A stretch of DNA of 64,000 bases from assembly GCF_000297115.1 (NCBI RefSeq), contig NZ_CAKP01000138.1, positions 1 through 64,000 of the forward strand, in the 5' to 3' direction. Origin of the DNA: Caloramator australicus RC3. Its GTDB lineage: Bacteria > Bacillota > Clostridia > Clostridiales > Caloramatoraceae. The translations under genes were made by a program, and so were the position numbers. The notes beneath the pieces were generated by a model. That model was not told where the DNA came from and did not search any database. It worked only from the letters and a program-made list of their open reading frames with translations. This document shows, in pieces, positions 25,767 through 34,644 of the stretch (position 1 is the first letter of the stretch; each line of letters begins with the position of its first letter).

Positions 25767-26642
25767 TTAATATTTGTCTTTTAAGCTGCTTAATGTATCA
25801 AGATATATTCTTTTAAGCTTTAATGCATCTTCCGCCATGTTTTTTCTTGATTCACATATTATCCTCAATGATAAATCTTTTTTAACGAGAACTATTGCAA
25901 GATCCTTAAATTCAGGACCAAAGTCTATATCGTCAATCGTCCAATGCTTTTTTTCACCTGCATTTGTCCACTCTATTCTGCTAAAATGGCAATGGATATC
26001 TTTAACTCTATCTTTTCCAAGTTTCTCTTCAACTTTATTTATAATATACTCAAAATCATTAACGCTATTTAATGCTCCTCGTCCTAATGCATGAATATGT
26101 CCAAAATCTATTGTGGGAACTATTTTTTCGTCAAACTCACAAATCTCTAAAATTTCATCTAAAGTTCCTATTTGGTTTTGTTTTCCCATAGTTTCAGGGC
26201 ATATCATTATATCTGGATATAGTCCTTCCTTTACAAGCTCATCTATTGCTTCATATATTCCTCTTTTACAATTATCAAAGGCTCTTTTCCTATCTGTCTT
26301 TGCTGAAGAACCTGGGTGAAAAACTACCCTATCTGCTCCCATTATTTTAGCAAAATATGAACTTTTTTTTAAGTATCCTATTGATTTTTGGACAATATCT
26401 TCATCTTCGCTTGCAAAGTTAATATAATATGGTGCATGAATAGATAATTGAATACCATATTTTTGGGAATTCTCTCCTATTTTTATTGCTGTTTCTTCCT
26501 TTAAATTTATTCCCCTACCAAAGGAATATTCATAAAGTTCCAATCCCATCTTATTTAACCACATTGGATAATCAATAGATAATTTATAACCATCCTCATA
26601 AAAAGAATCAGAAATCCCCGACGGTCCAAATTTTGTTGTCAT
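25767..26642 (-). CDS. Endonuclease IV-like TIM-barrel protein
   Basis: The 291 residues form an AP-endonuclease 2/xylose isomerase-type TIM barrel. Metal-ligand-like positions are visible: LSIHAPYYINFAS, VVFHPGSSAKTDR, CPETMGKQ, TIDFGHIHALG, DIHCHFSRIEW and IICESR. The pattern resembles endonuclease IV (Nfo), but the sequence is divergent and the length and spacing differ somewhat. The substrate is uncertain between abasic DNA and a small molecule. The ATG at 26642 has GGGAGGT six bases upstream, and aroK ends two bases before the start codon. Confidence 0.8.
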   Translation of the reverse strand: MTTKFGPSGISDSFYEDGYKLSIDYPMWLNKMGLELYEYSFGRGINLKEETAIKIGENSQKYGIQLSIHAPYYINFASEDEDIVQKSIGYLKKSSYFAKIMGADRVVFHPGSSAKTDRKRAFDNCKRGIYEAIDELVKEGLYPDIMICPETMGKQNQIGTLDEILEICEFDEKIVPTIDFGHIHALGRGALNSVNDFEYIINKVEEKLGKDRVKDIHCHFSRIEWTNAGEKKHWTIDDIDFGPEFKDLAIVLVKKDLSLRIICESRKNMAEDALKLKRIYLDTLSSLKDKY

Positions 26643-26643
26643 A

Positions 26644-27144
26644 TTAAACCTCCCGTCTAACAATCATCATTATATGCTTTGCAGTTTCATAAGCTGATTT
26701 GTCATTGATAACTAAAAAGTGTGCACATTTTTGATATATCTTATGCCTTTTATTATATAGCTCATATATTGCATTATGATTATCCTTCAGCAAAGGTCTT
26801 TTTTCAATATCAATATCCTTTAATATATCCTTTAAATCTCTTTTTATATAAAAGACTAAAGAATTTTCCCTCAATATCTTTATGTTTTCTTCAACTGTAA
26901 TAACGCCCCCGCCCGTGGCTATCACTTTTTTTGATCCTGCTATAATCTCTTTTAAGGATTCTGATTCTAATTTTCTAAAAAATTTTTCTCCTAAATTTTC
27001 AAAAATATAATCAATTCTCATCCCACATTTATTCTCAATGTATTCATCTAAATCAACAAAATAGTATCCTAATCCTTCTGCTAATATTCTTCCAATTGTA
27101 GTTTTCCCACAGCCGGGCATTCCTATTAAAGAAATATTCTTCAC
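26644..27144 (-). CDS. aroK: Shikimate kinase
   Basis: The 166-residue P-loop kinase phosphorylates shikimate at the 3-position. It shows Walker A GMPGCGKTT at residues 7-15, FVDLDEYIENKCG (substrate Asp), FRKLESESLKE, the GGGV motif in VIATGGGVI, and the lid RPLLKD. It follows the pilin cluster and precedes the endonuclease IV-like gene. AGGAGGTT precedes the ATG. Confidence 0.95.
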   Translation of the reverse strand: MKNISLIGMPGCGKTTIGRILAEGLGYYFVDLDEYIENKCGMRIDYIFENLGEKFFRKLESESLKEIIAGSKKVIATGGGVITVEENIKILRENSLVFYIKRDLKDILKDIDIEKRPLLKDNHNAIYELYNKRHKIYQKCAHFLVINDKSAYETAKHIMMIVRREV

Positions 27145-27155
27145 TCTTTAACCTC

Positions 27156-27575
27156 CTAATCATTTTTAATGGTTATCTGCTCACTTAAATAAGTTAAATA
27201 ATCGTCATAAACTCCCTTGGCAGATATATTGTAAGTAATGTATCCTACTCCATTAGTGCAGATTATCTTTATATAAGCATATCTTTTACCAAGTAGGGTC
27301 TGTGAAACGTTAATATAGTCACCTTCGAATAATAAATAAAATTGCCTGTTTCCAGTAAAAATCTTATTTTTAATCCCTTCTATTGCATAATTAAGTCCTA
27401 TTTCAGCATAATATTTAGATTGAGTTTTATTTTTTATTTGATATATCTCATTGAAATTATTGTAAGCTGTATTTAATGCAAAAAATGATATACTCATTAA
27501 GACAGCAAAAATAATTATAAGGATTAGTTCTACAAATCCCTTTTTACCGTTTTTTAACGATAACTTTATTAACAT
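27156..27575 (-). CDS. Minor pseudopilin-like membrane protein (PilX-like)
   Basis: About 139 residues with a short basic leader ending KKG, followed by FVELILIIIFAVLMSISFF, a type III signal and helix. The glutamate is at +3 instead of +5, and there is a TQSKYYAEIGLNYAIEGI stretch typical of PilX/PulK-type minor pilins. It is probably processed by the PilD encoded upstream. The ATG at 27575 is chosen because GGGAAG precedes it. The start overlaps the previous pilin gene by 32 bases, so translation may be coupled. Confidence 0.65.
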   Translation of the reverse strand: MLIKLSLKNGKKGFVELILIIIFAVLMSISFFALNTAYNNFNEIYQIKNKTQSKYYAEIGLNYAIEGIKNKIFTGNRQFYLLFEGDYINVSQTLLGKRYAYIKIICTNGVGYITYNISAKGVYDDYLTYLSEQITIKND

Positions 27576-27939
27576 AGCTTCCCGATGATATATGAATTTC
27601 ATAAACTCCCCTTCCAAGATCTATAACGTTAAAATAATTTATTTTATCTACTACTGGAGTAGAGTTATATTCATAAATTAAAACATCTTTGTTTAGATAA
27701 ATTTTTTTGTTGTCAACCGTCAAAATACCATTATTAAAATAAATATTTTTAGAACTAAGTATTTTATCTTGTAAAAATTCTGTAGCAATTCTTATATTTT
27801 CTCTACCCTCTAGACCTTTAAAAATATTTTTATATAACTTGTTTGAAAACATAAAAAACTCAATAGTCAGAATAAATGTTAGACTAATTACTAAAAAATA
27901 TATAATAACTTCCATTAATAAGTAACCTTTGTTTTTCAT
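27544..27939 (-). CDS. PulJ-like minor pseudopilin
   Basis: The 131 residues begin MKNKGYLLMEVIIYFLVIS: a leader cut after KNKG, a hydrophobic helix, and Glu at position +5 of the mature chain. This is the classic class III prepilin signal. The rest is a small beta-rich domain (RENIRIATEFLQDKI, IYLNKDVLIYEYN). It probably primes or tips a pilus or pseudopilus. It overlaps the neighbouring pilin genes on both sides. Confidence 0.75.
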   Translation of the reverse strand: MKNKGYLLMEVIIYFLVISLTFILTIEFFMFSNKLYKNIFKGLEGRENIRIATEFLQDKILSSKNIYFNNGILTVDNKKIYLNKDVLIYEYNSTPVVDKINYFNVIDLGRGVYEIHISSGSYVNKVIVKKR

Positions 27940-28346
27940 AATGGTTTAGCATAAAAAAGCTCTACCTCACTCCTTATTCCTTTACATTTAATTTTAAATA
28001 TTTCAAAACCATAATTATTGAATACTTTTATCATCAATTGATATCTTTTATCTTCTTGAACATTAAAATTTAAATTTAAAAAATTTCTAACACCAAATAA
28101 AAGTATTTCACTTTTCAATTCATCAAAATCATCAAATGGGACGATAACCTCTAGTGGCCCTATCCTTTCTTCTTCAGATTTATACAACTCAACAATGCTT
28201 CTACATGTATTTAGCATATATTCAATTTCATCGGCTTTAAATATATTGTTTAACATTTTATTATTTAAATTAATAAATGACATTAAAAGAATTGATACAA
28301 TCCCAGCAATCACAATTGTTCTAATAACAATAAACCCCTTTTTCAT
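27936..28346 (-). CDS. Pseudopilin-like protein with atypical position +5
   Basis: About 136 residues starting MKKGFIVIRTIVIAG, a prepilin-like leader KKG and hydrophobic helix. Position +5 is Arg instead of the usual Glu, which would alter helix registry in the pilus. The remainder (YMLNTCRSIVELYKSEEER and further) is not recognised. Placement between two clear prepilins supports the call. The start is ambiguous among clustered ATG/GTG codons. Confidence 0.6.
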   Translation of the reverse strand: MKKGFIVIRTIVIAGIVSILLMSFINLNNKMLNNIFKADEIEYMLNTCRSIVELYKSEEERIGPLEVIVPFDDFDELKSEILLFGVRNFLNLNFNVQEDKRYQLMIKVFNNYGFEIFKIKCKGIRSEVELFYAKPL

Positions 28347-28354
28347 AATCATCA

Positions 28355-28807
28355 CTACTTATCTGTAATCCTCGTAAATCCAATTGTTAAAGTTATCTTT
28401 TTTATCGTATTAGTTTTTTTATTTATTAAAACAATCGTGCAGGCATAAGGAGAAACACTTCCATTAGAATTAAAGGTTAATAGACCACTAGTTGGAATAG
28501 TGCTTAAACTTTTTGAAATAATTATATCCTTCGGAAAATAGGTCTTTTTTACAAACTTAAGTCCCTGTGAAACATTATAGCCTATGTAATCATTAGATTT
28601 ATCGTCTTTAATAAAAGCGAAAGTTACTTCTACCCCCTTTGAATATGCCATAATTTTGCTAAGTTTTAAATCGCTTATCAGCATATTCTTCGAATATCCC
28701 AAAAAAATATTACTATAATTTTTAAAAGGGAAAACAAGTCCTGAAAAAACTAATAGCATAATTGATATTGATAAGGTAAATTCTAATAAAGTAAACCCCT
28801 TTTTCAT
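28355..28807 (-). CDS. GspH/FimT-like pseudopilin
   Basis: The 150 residues begin MKKGFTLLEFTLSISIMLLVF, a textbook class III signal with KKG cleavage and Glu at +5. The C-terminal domain is beta-rich with TSGLLTFNSNGSVSPYA, as in the GspH/FimT family. It is likely a minor pilin. GGTGATT precedes the ATG and the prepilin peptidase stop lies just upstream. Confidence 0.78.
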   Translation of the reverse strand: MKKGFTLLEFTLSISIMLLVFSGLVFPFKNYSNIFLGYSKNMLISDLKLSKIMAYSKGVEVTFAFIKDDKSNDYIGYNVSQGLKFVKKTYFPKDIIISKSLSTIPTSGLLTFNSNGSVSPYACTIVLINKKTNTIKKITLTIGFTRITDK

Positions 28808-28815
28808 AATCACCA

Positions 28816-29553
28816 CTAAAACAATAATTTATTAATTATAAACTCCCCAAACAAAATAGAAATTACTGCTCCAATCGAAATAAAAGGACCAAATGGGATA
28901 TAATCCTTTCTTGATTTAATTTTTAATATTATTAGGATACCTCCGACAATTCCACCAATTATAAAAGATAAAAATAAAGTAACTAATGTCAACCTAACTC
29001 CCAAAAATAGACCAATAATGAATAAAAGCTCTGCATCTCCCCATCCCATTCCATTAGTCAATAGAATAATCAACGAAATGACTCCTCCACCGATTAAAGA
29101 GCCAATTATATAAATCATAATACTTCCTTCAACAAAGAAACTAATAATTGCAAAAGCTATTCCTACAATTAATCCCACAATTATAGTATTAGTATAAATA
29201 TCAGTAGTAAAATAATCGATAACACCAATTACAATAACTAAAGATGCCAAAAAAGCAAATTTTATAAACTCTAAATTAAGCCCATATTTAATATAGATTA
29301 AAAAATATAAAATAGCATTTAAAAATTCAATAAATGGATAAACAGGAGATATCCTGGCTTTACAATATCTACATCTGCCTCTTAAAACCGCATAACTAAT
29401 CAAAGGAATTAAATCTTTCAATTTAAGGTTTAATTTACAGTTCGGACAATGGGAGGGAGGAAAAACTATCGATTCCTCCCTTGGAATTCTATATATACAA
29501 ACATTTAAAAAACTTCCTATTATAAGCCCAATAATAAAAATCAATATTGCCAA
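28816..29553 (-). CDS. pilD: Prepilin peptidase (PilD/GspO, A24)
   Basis: The 245-residue polytopic membrane aspartyl protease cleaves and N-methylates prepilins. The N-terminal region has two CxxC pairs (CPNCKLNL and CRYCKARIS) on the cytosolic loop. The catalytic Asp residues lie in GVIDYFTTDIYT and GMGWGDAELLF. About eight transmembrane segments are visible. A TTG start is used, with AGGGGG upstream. It sits between pilC and the four pilin-like genes that are its likely substrates. Confidence 0.93.
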   Translation of the reverse strand: MAILIFIIGLIIGSFLNVCIYRIPREESIVFPPSHCPNCKLNLKLKDLIPLISYAVLRGRCRYCKARISPVYPFIEFLNAILYFLIYIKYGLNLEFIKFAFLASLVIVIGVIDYFTTDIYTNTIIVGLIVGIAFAIISFFVEGSIMIYIIGSLIGGGVISLIILLTNGMGWGDAELLFIIGLFLGVRLTLVTLFLSFIIGGIVGGILIILKIKSRKDYIPFGPFISIGAVISILFGEFIINKLLF

Positions 29554-29570
29554 AATAATTCCCCCTGTAT

Positions 29571-30670
29571 CTATAAATTAAAATTATTTAAAAGTTCAAA
29601 CATCGGAAGCATTATAGATAAAACCAAAAAACCTACATGCACTGATATGATAATTATTATTATGGGGTTGATTATATTTACTAACGATTTTAATCTTTTT
29701 AAAATCTCTGCATTTAAAAAATTCGATATATTTTTCAGTGAATCTTCCAATTCACCAGTTTCCTCACCAACTGAAATTAATTCAATAAAAAACAAAGGAA
29801 AAGTTCTACTTATATTGAAAGCTTCTGATATACTTTTCCCCAGTTTAATGTCATTTATTGCTCTTTCAACATCTTCATACATAATTAGGTTCCCTATAAG
29901 TTTTTTTGATGATTCAAGAGCTTCTATAATGGAACCTCCACTTTCTAATATTAAAGCTAAACATTTTGTGAATCTTGATATTTCTAAATTAGTTTTTATA
30001 TCTTTATATAAAGGGACACTTAACATAATCCTGTGATAAAACATTTTTATCCTTTTGTTCCTTACAATGGACAAAACAAAAAATGCCAAAATCATAAAAG
30101 TAAAACCTAAAATAAAATAATAAAAAATTTTGTTAAAATAAATTGCATATTTTGTTATTTGCGGCAACTCTTTAATATTAAGTTCCCGGAATAAAACAAA
30201 AATTTAGGAATTACTTGTTTGGAAATAATTAAAAAGGCAACAAATGATGTCGATAGTAAAAATATAGGATAATAAATGGCTTCCTTAAGTTTTGCTTCAA
30301 AATTGTATTCTTCTTCATAATAGCTAGAAAGTTCTAAAAAAATTTCCTCAAGTTTTCCTGTATTTTCACCAATTTTTATTAATTCAATTACAAAGTCAGG
30401 GAAGCATCCAGTAAGTTTCATTGACTCGCTCAAACTATTGCCAATAGCTATATATTGAAAAATATTATTAAGAATATTATTGTATTTTCTATTCCTCAAA
30501 AAACCTTTTAATATATTGATACCTTTAACTAAATTAATTCCTGAAGATATAACAAAATAAAAGCATCTAAATAAATTTGACAAATCACGTTTTGAAAAGC
30601 AAAAAGTTTTTATATTAACAGAACCCCCCTTAAGGATTTTATTTTTTAATTCAATCCTAAGGGGTAGCAT
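29571..30670 (-). pseudogene. pilC: Type II/IV secretion inner-membrane protein PilC/GspF, frameshifted
   Basis: PilC is the inner-membrane platform of type IV pili. Its two GspF domains lie in different frames: the N-terminal half at 30155-30670 and the C-terminal half at 29571-30167. Each has the family signature (SGINLVKGINIL with IGENTGKLEEIF; SGGSIIEALESS with VGEETGELEDSL). One additional T in the T5 run at 30198-30202 would join them as VIPKFFVLFRELNIKELPQ, a normal GspF linker. This is either a real inactivating deletion or a sequencing error. The ATG at 30670 follows GAGGTG. Confidence 0.8.
30626..30664 (-). repeat. Inverted repeat inside the first codons of pilC
   Basis: CCCCTTAGGATT just after the ATG pairs with AATCCTTAAGGGG (one bulge), leaving a 14-base A/T-rich loop. 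A hairpin this near the start could slow translation of pilC. No T run follows, so it is not a terminator. Confidence 0.5.
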
Positions 30671-30683
30671 AAAAAACACCTCT

Positions 30684-31742
30684 TTATAGTCTCATTAATC
30701 TTTCCATAATATCCCTATCTACAGCATGGGTTAAAGCGTCTTCTTGTGATATCAATCCTTTTTTGTAAAGTTCAACCAAAGATGAATCCATAGTCTTCAT
30801 TCCATATTTTCCACCTGTTTGAACTACAGAATCTATTTGATGCGTTTTCCCTTCTCTAATTAGATTTCTCACTGCAGGAGTTGCGACCATTATTTCCATA
30901 GCACAAACTCTTCCAGAAGCATCAGCTCTTGTTATAAGCTGTTGAGAAATAACACCCTCTAATACAGCTGCAAGTTGCACCTTTATTTGCTGTTGTTGAT
31001 GGGGTGGAAAAACATCAACTATTCTATCTATAGTTTTTGAAGCTCCAATGGTATGGAGTGTTGATAATACCAAATGTCCAGTTTCTGCAGCGGTAATTGC
31101 TATTGATATAGTTTCAAGATCCCTCATCTCGCCAACCAAAATAACATCAGGGTCTTCTCTTAGGGCAGCCCTTAGTGCACTTGCATAGGATTTTGTATCA
31201 TAGCCAATTTCCCTTTGATTAACAATGCTTTTTTTATGTTTATGTAAATATTCTATAGGATCTTCCAATGTAATTATATGGCAATTACGGGTATTGTTAA
31301 TTTCGTTTATCATTGCTGCTAATGTTGTAGATTTTCCACTTCCTGTTGGTCCTGTGACCAATATCAATCCTCTTGTTTTTGTGCAAAGTTCTTTTAAGAC
31401 TGGAGGCATTCCTAATTTTTCAAGGGTTGGAATCTGAAGAGCAACTATTCTAATCGCCAGTGCATCGCTCCCTCTTTGTTTAAAAATGTTTATTCTAAAT
31501 CTTCCAACACCTTGAATAGAGTAGGATAAATCTATTTCACCATTTTTTATATAATATTCATACTGATTTTCATTTAAAATGTGTTTAACAAATTGTTCCG
31601 TATCCTTAGGAGTTAACTTTTCTTCACCTATATGTTGTAGAACACCATTAATTCTAAAGGTTGGTGGAATACCAACAGTTATATGAATATCTGATGCTTC
31701 AAGTTCAACAGCCTTTTTTAGCAATTCATCTACACTAAGCAA
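30684..31742 (-). CDS. pilT: Twitching motility ATPase PilT
   Basis: PilT is the hexameric retraction ATPase of type IV pili. The 352 residues show SVDELLKKAVELEASDIHI at the N-terminus, Walker A GPTGSGKST near residue 130, the Asp box LEDPIEY, Walker B VILVGEMRD, the His box GHLVLSTLHT, and the conserved AMEIM region. A TTG start at 31742 fits AAGGGGG eight bases upstream and gives the usual N-terminus. The ATG at 31763 would precede that site and overlap pilB. Confidence 0.93.
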   Translation of the reverse strand: MLSVDELLKKAVELEASDIHITVGIPPTFRINGVLQHIGEEKLTPKDTEQFVKHILNENQYEYYIKNGEIDLSYSIQGVGRFRINIFKQRGSDALAIRIVALQIPTLEKLGMPPVLKELCTKTRGLILVTGPTGSGKSTTLAAMINEINNTRNCHIITLEDPIEYLHKHKKSIVNQREIGYDTKSYASALRAALREDPDVILVGEMRDLETISIAITAAETGHLVLSTLHTIGASKTIDRIVDVFPPHQQQQIKVQLAAVLEGVISQQLITRADASGRVCAMEIMVATPAVRNLIREGKTHQIDSVVQTGGKYGMKTMDSSLVELYKKGLISQEDALTHAVDRDIMERLMRL

Positions 31743-31755
31743 TGTCCATTCCCCC

Positions 31756-33159
31756 TTAATCATATAAATAAGCTATTTTTAAATATTCATCAAAGGTTGT
31801 AATCCCTTGGACAACAAGCGTTTTGCAATACTCTATTAAATTTTTATAATCTGAGCATGTTTCTTTTATTTTTATCTCATTAAAATTGTTTGCAATAACC
31901 TCCCTTTGTTTTTCTTTAATCTGCAAAAGTTCAAAAATACCAATTCGGCCCTTATAACCAGTAAAATTACATTTTCTACATCCTTTAGCCTTATAAATAT
32001 TTTGGTCCCACCCCAAAGTCTTCATTTCAAAATTTGAAGGCTTATATTCTTCTTTACAATTGGGGCAAATTTTTTTTACAAGTCGTTGTGATATTATAAG
32101 ATTAATTGCTGAAGCTAATAAATATGGCTCTATTTTCATTTCTAGTAATCTAGTTATAGTTGTAAAAACATCATTCGTGTGAAACGTAGAAAGAACTAAA
32201 TGTCCTGTAACTGCTGCTCTAACTGCAATCTCTGCAGTTTCCTTATCTCTTATCTCACCTATCATTATAACATCCGGATCCTGCCTTAAAATAGCCCTAA
32301 GTCCCGTTGCAAAATTGAGCCCTGCCTTTGGATTAACATTTATTTGATTTATTCCATCAATAGAATACTCTACTGGATCTTCAATCGTCATAACATTAAG
32401 GCTTTCCTTATTTAATAACTTTAAAATAGAATATAAGGTCGAGGATTTACCGCTACCTGTTGGACCCGTAACTAAAATAATACCATTACCTTTGCTTAAT
32501 GCACCAAGTAAAATTTTTTTATGTTCTTCTGCCATACCTATTTGATTTAAATCTAATATTTTAGATTCCCTATATAAAATCCTTATCACAATTTTTTCAG
32601 AATAACAAGTAGGGATTGTTGAAACCCTTAAATCATAATTTATTTCATTTGATTTAACAGAAAATTTTCCATCCAATGGAATCCTCTTTTCTGCAATATC
32701 CATGTTTGCAAGGAACTTAATCCTGTTAGTAATTAAATTATAAGCTTCATAGGATATTCTTAAAATCTCGTTAAGTTCTCCATCAATCCTTATTCTTACT
32801 CGTGCATATTTTTCAAAGGGCTCAATATGAACATCGCTAGCATTCTTAAAAACTGCATACTCTATTATCCAATCAAGTAAATTAGAGACGGATGTTAAAT
32901 CATAATATCTATTTTTGGATAAAAAATTGGTAGTAGGTTTTATTTTTAGTTTTAATATCTCTTTATGAGAAAAATTTTCTAGATCTCTAATCACTATTTC
33001 ATTTGAATTTTCATTCACACCTAGAACCATTCTATTTTCATTTACATACAGTGGAATAATATTGTTATTTTTCAGTATAAGATGTTCTCTTTGAATAATA
33101 TCATCTAAATAAAACAAATCTAAACTTATTCCATCAAAATTTAAATTTTGAACTTCCAT
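31756..33159 (-). CDS. pilB: Type IV pilus assembly ATPase PilB/GspE
   Basis: PilB powers pilus extension. The 467 residues include Walker A GPTGSGKSS near residue 237, Asp box IEDPVEY, Walker B VIMIGEIRD, His box GHLVLSTFHTND, and the zinc-binding Cys4 motif CPNCKEEY with CRKCNFTG. The N-terminal MshEN-type region is short compared with typical ~560-residue PilB. The ATG has CAGGTGA upstream. That ribosome-binding site lies in the 3' arm of a 12-bp inverted repeat. Confidence 0.93.
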   Translation of the reverse strand: MEVQNLNFDGISLDLFYLDDIIQREHLILKNNNIIPLYVNENRMVLGVNENSNEIVIRDLENFSHKEILKLKIKPTTNFLSKNRYYDLTSVSNLLDWIIEYAVFKNASDVHIEPFEKYARVRIRIDGELNEILRISYEAYNLITNRIKFLANMDIAEKRIPLDGKFSVKSNEINYDLRVSTIPTCYSEKIVIRILYRESKILDLNQIGMAEEHKKILLGALSKGNGIILVTGPTGSGKSSTLYSILKLLNKESLNVMTIEDPVEYSIDGINQINVNPKAGLNFATGLRAILRQDPDVIMIGEIRDKETAEIAVRAAVTGHLVLSTFHTNDVFTTITRLLEMKIEPYLLASAINLIISQRLVKKICPNCKEEYKPSNFEMKTLGWDQNIYKAKGCRKCNFTGYKGRIGIFELLQIKEKQREVIANNFNEIKIKETCSDYKNLIEYCKTLVVQGITTFDEYLKIAYLYD

Positions 33160-33166
33160 TTTATCA

Positions 33167-33200
33167 CCTGTAAAAATTTTCTTATTATAATTTTTACAGG
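33167..33200 (-). promoter_or_regulatory. Hairpin that could sequester the pilB ribosome-binding site
   Basis: CCTGTAAAAATT and AATTTTTACAGG are exact complements with a 10-base loop. On the minus strand the 3' arm ends in CAGG of the CAGGTGA ribosome-binding site, eight bases before the pilB ATG. No T run follows on this strand. It could regulate translation of the pil operon, or act as a weak terminator for plus-strand transcripts. Confidence 0.5.
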
Positions 33201-33203
33201 TTT

Positions 33204-34019
33204 TTACATTTTTAAAACATCTTTATTAAGAATTTCTATTATTTTATCTGTTAATTTAATATCTAAATTTGTTCCATTCCAAACTTCCTGAGCCTTTATC
33301 GCCTGGTAAACCAGCATTGCCATTCCATTATAGGAAGGAATATTAAATTGTTTTGCCCATTTCATTAGGATTGTTTCCTTTGGATTATAAATTAAGTCAT
33401 AAACAATACTAAAATTAGCAATGATGTCTCTTTCTATAGGTAAAATATCCAAATCCGGATTCATACCTAATGGAGTGCAATTGATTAAAATATCCCCTTT
33501 TCCTTTCTTTGATAGCTCATAATAATCAATAAGTTCCACATCCAGATCCTTTTTATTTTTTTTGTTCCTTGTTACAGCAATTATTTTCTTTGAATTTAAA
33601 TCCTTTAGGGCTTGAATAACAGCCCTTGATGCTCCACCTGTTCCTAAAACATAAACTATCTTATTTTTAACATCAATGTTATATTTTGATAATGATCTAA
33701 TAAAGCCAAAATAATCCGTATTATAACCTATAGAATATCCTTCCATAAACTTTATCGTATTAATTGAGCCTATATTTTTAGCTTCCAAAGATAATTCATC
33801 AACCAATTCTATAGTTTTTATTTTATATGGAATAGTTACATTGATACCCTTTATTTTTAATATTTTAAATCCTTCAAAGGCTAAATTTAACTTATCCTCT
33901 TCAACTTCAAATAAACAATATAATCCATTGATATTTAATTCTTTTAAAATAATGTTATGTATTATTGGCGAAAAGCTATAACCAAGTTTTTTGCCTAATA
34001 GCCCATAAATTTCATTCAT
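33204..34019 (-). CDS. aroE: Shikimate dehydrogenase
   Basis: The 271 residues convert 3-dehydroshikimate to shikimate with NADPH. Features are LGKKLGYSFSPIIHN (shikimate binding Ser), INVTIPYKIKTIELVDEL (catalytic Lys), VLGTGGASRAVIQAL (nucleotide binding) and INCTPLGMNP. Its start overlaps the yqeG end. The pilus operon follows, with the next shikimate gene (aroK) on its far side, so the pil genes look inserted into an aro group. Confidence 0.95.
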   Translation of the reverse strand: MNEIYGLLGKKLGYSFSPIIHNIILKELNINGLYCLFEVEEDKLNLAFEGFKILKIKGINVTIPYKIKTIELVDELSLEAKNIGSINTIKFMEGYSIGYNTDYFGFIRSLSKYNIDVKNKIVYVLGTGGASRAVIQALKDLNSKKIIAVTRNKKNKKDLDVELIDYYELSKKGKGDILINCTPLGMNPDLDILPIERDIIANFSIVYDLIYNPKETILMKWAKQFNIPSYNGMAMLVYQAIKAQEVWNGTNLDIKLTDKIIEILNKDVLKM

Positions 34020-34530
34020 CTTTCATTATCTCCTTTGAATAGTTTAGGCTATTCCTTATTTTTCCTTCAAATTGTCTTATTAATTTTGTAGTAATAAATT
34101 CTTTTTTTTCTGTAGGATCTACTAAAATAGTAATAATCCCGCACCTTTTGGCACCTAAAACATCAGTATAAATCTGATCTCCTATACAACAGGTCTCAGT
34201 AGGTTTAGAATTTAATATCTTTAATGCCCCTTCAAACATTTTTTTCATGGGTTTAATTCCAAGAGCTGAATAATATTCTATATCAATGTTTCCTTTAAAC
34301 CTTGTTATTCTCCTTTTAGAGCTATTAGATAATAGACATACTTTAAAACCTTCATTAACAAGATAATTTAAAAGCTCCTTTGCTCTTTCATCTGGATTCT
34401 TTGCTCCCCAATACATTAATGTATTATCTATATCAACAATTAACGATTTTATTCCTATTTTTTTTAGTTTAGAAAAATCAATTGAATAAATACTTGGAAC
34501 ATAAAAATCCGGTCTTATATCCCTTAACAT
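34012..34530 (-). CDS. YqeG family HAD phosphatase
   Basis: The 172-residue HAD IIIA protein has DIDNTLMYWG (nucleophile Asp), LLSNSSKRR (motif II) and CIGDQIYTDVLGAKRCG (motif IV). It is probably a phosphatase of unknown substrate, possibly a phosphatidylglycerophosphate phosphatase-like enzyme. The ATG at 34530 has GAGGTG close upstream and gives the normal family N-terminus MLRDIRPDFYVPS. It overlaps aroE by eight bases, as is common in Clostridia. Confidence 0.9.
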   Translation of the reverse strand: MLRDIRPDFYVPSIYSIDFSKLKKIGIKSLIVDIDNTLMYWGAKNPDERAKELLNYLVNEGFKVCLLSNSSKRRITRFKGNIDIEYYSALGIKPMKKMFEGALKILNSKPTETCCIGDQIYTDVLGAKRCGIITILVDPTEKKEFITTKLIRQFEGKIRNSLNYSKEIMKDE

Positions 34531-34610
34531 ACAGCACCTCATAATATAGTATTCACATATATTATACATGTAGCGAATATTAATATAAAGTTTTTTTTAG
34601 AAAATTTTAC

Positions 34611-34642
34611 ATAAAAAGAGCATTCCAGATTTTCTGAAATGC
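34611..34642 (-). terminator. Terminator of sigK
   Basis: GCATTTCAGA pairs with TCTGGAATGC (34620-34629 with 34632-34641, one mismatch), followed on the minus strand by TCTTTTTAT. It lies just beyond the sigK stop. Confidence 0.8.
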
Positions 34643-34644
34643 CC

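Noticed and set aside
30195-30205. Programmed -1 frameshift in pilC
   Set aside because: The zero-frame bases at the run do not fit the X-XXY-YYZ slippery form, and no downstream stimulator is evident. A simple indel is more likely.
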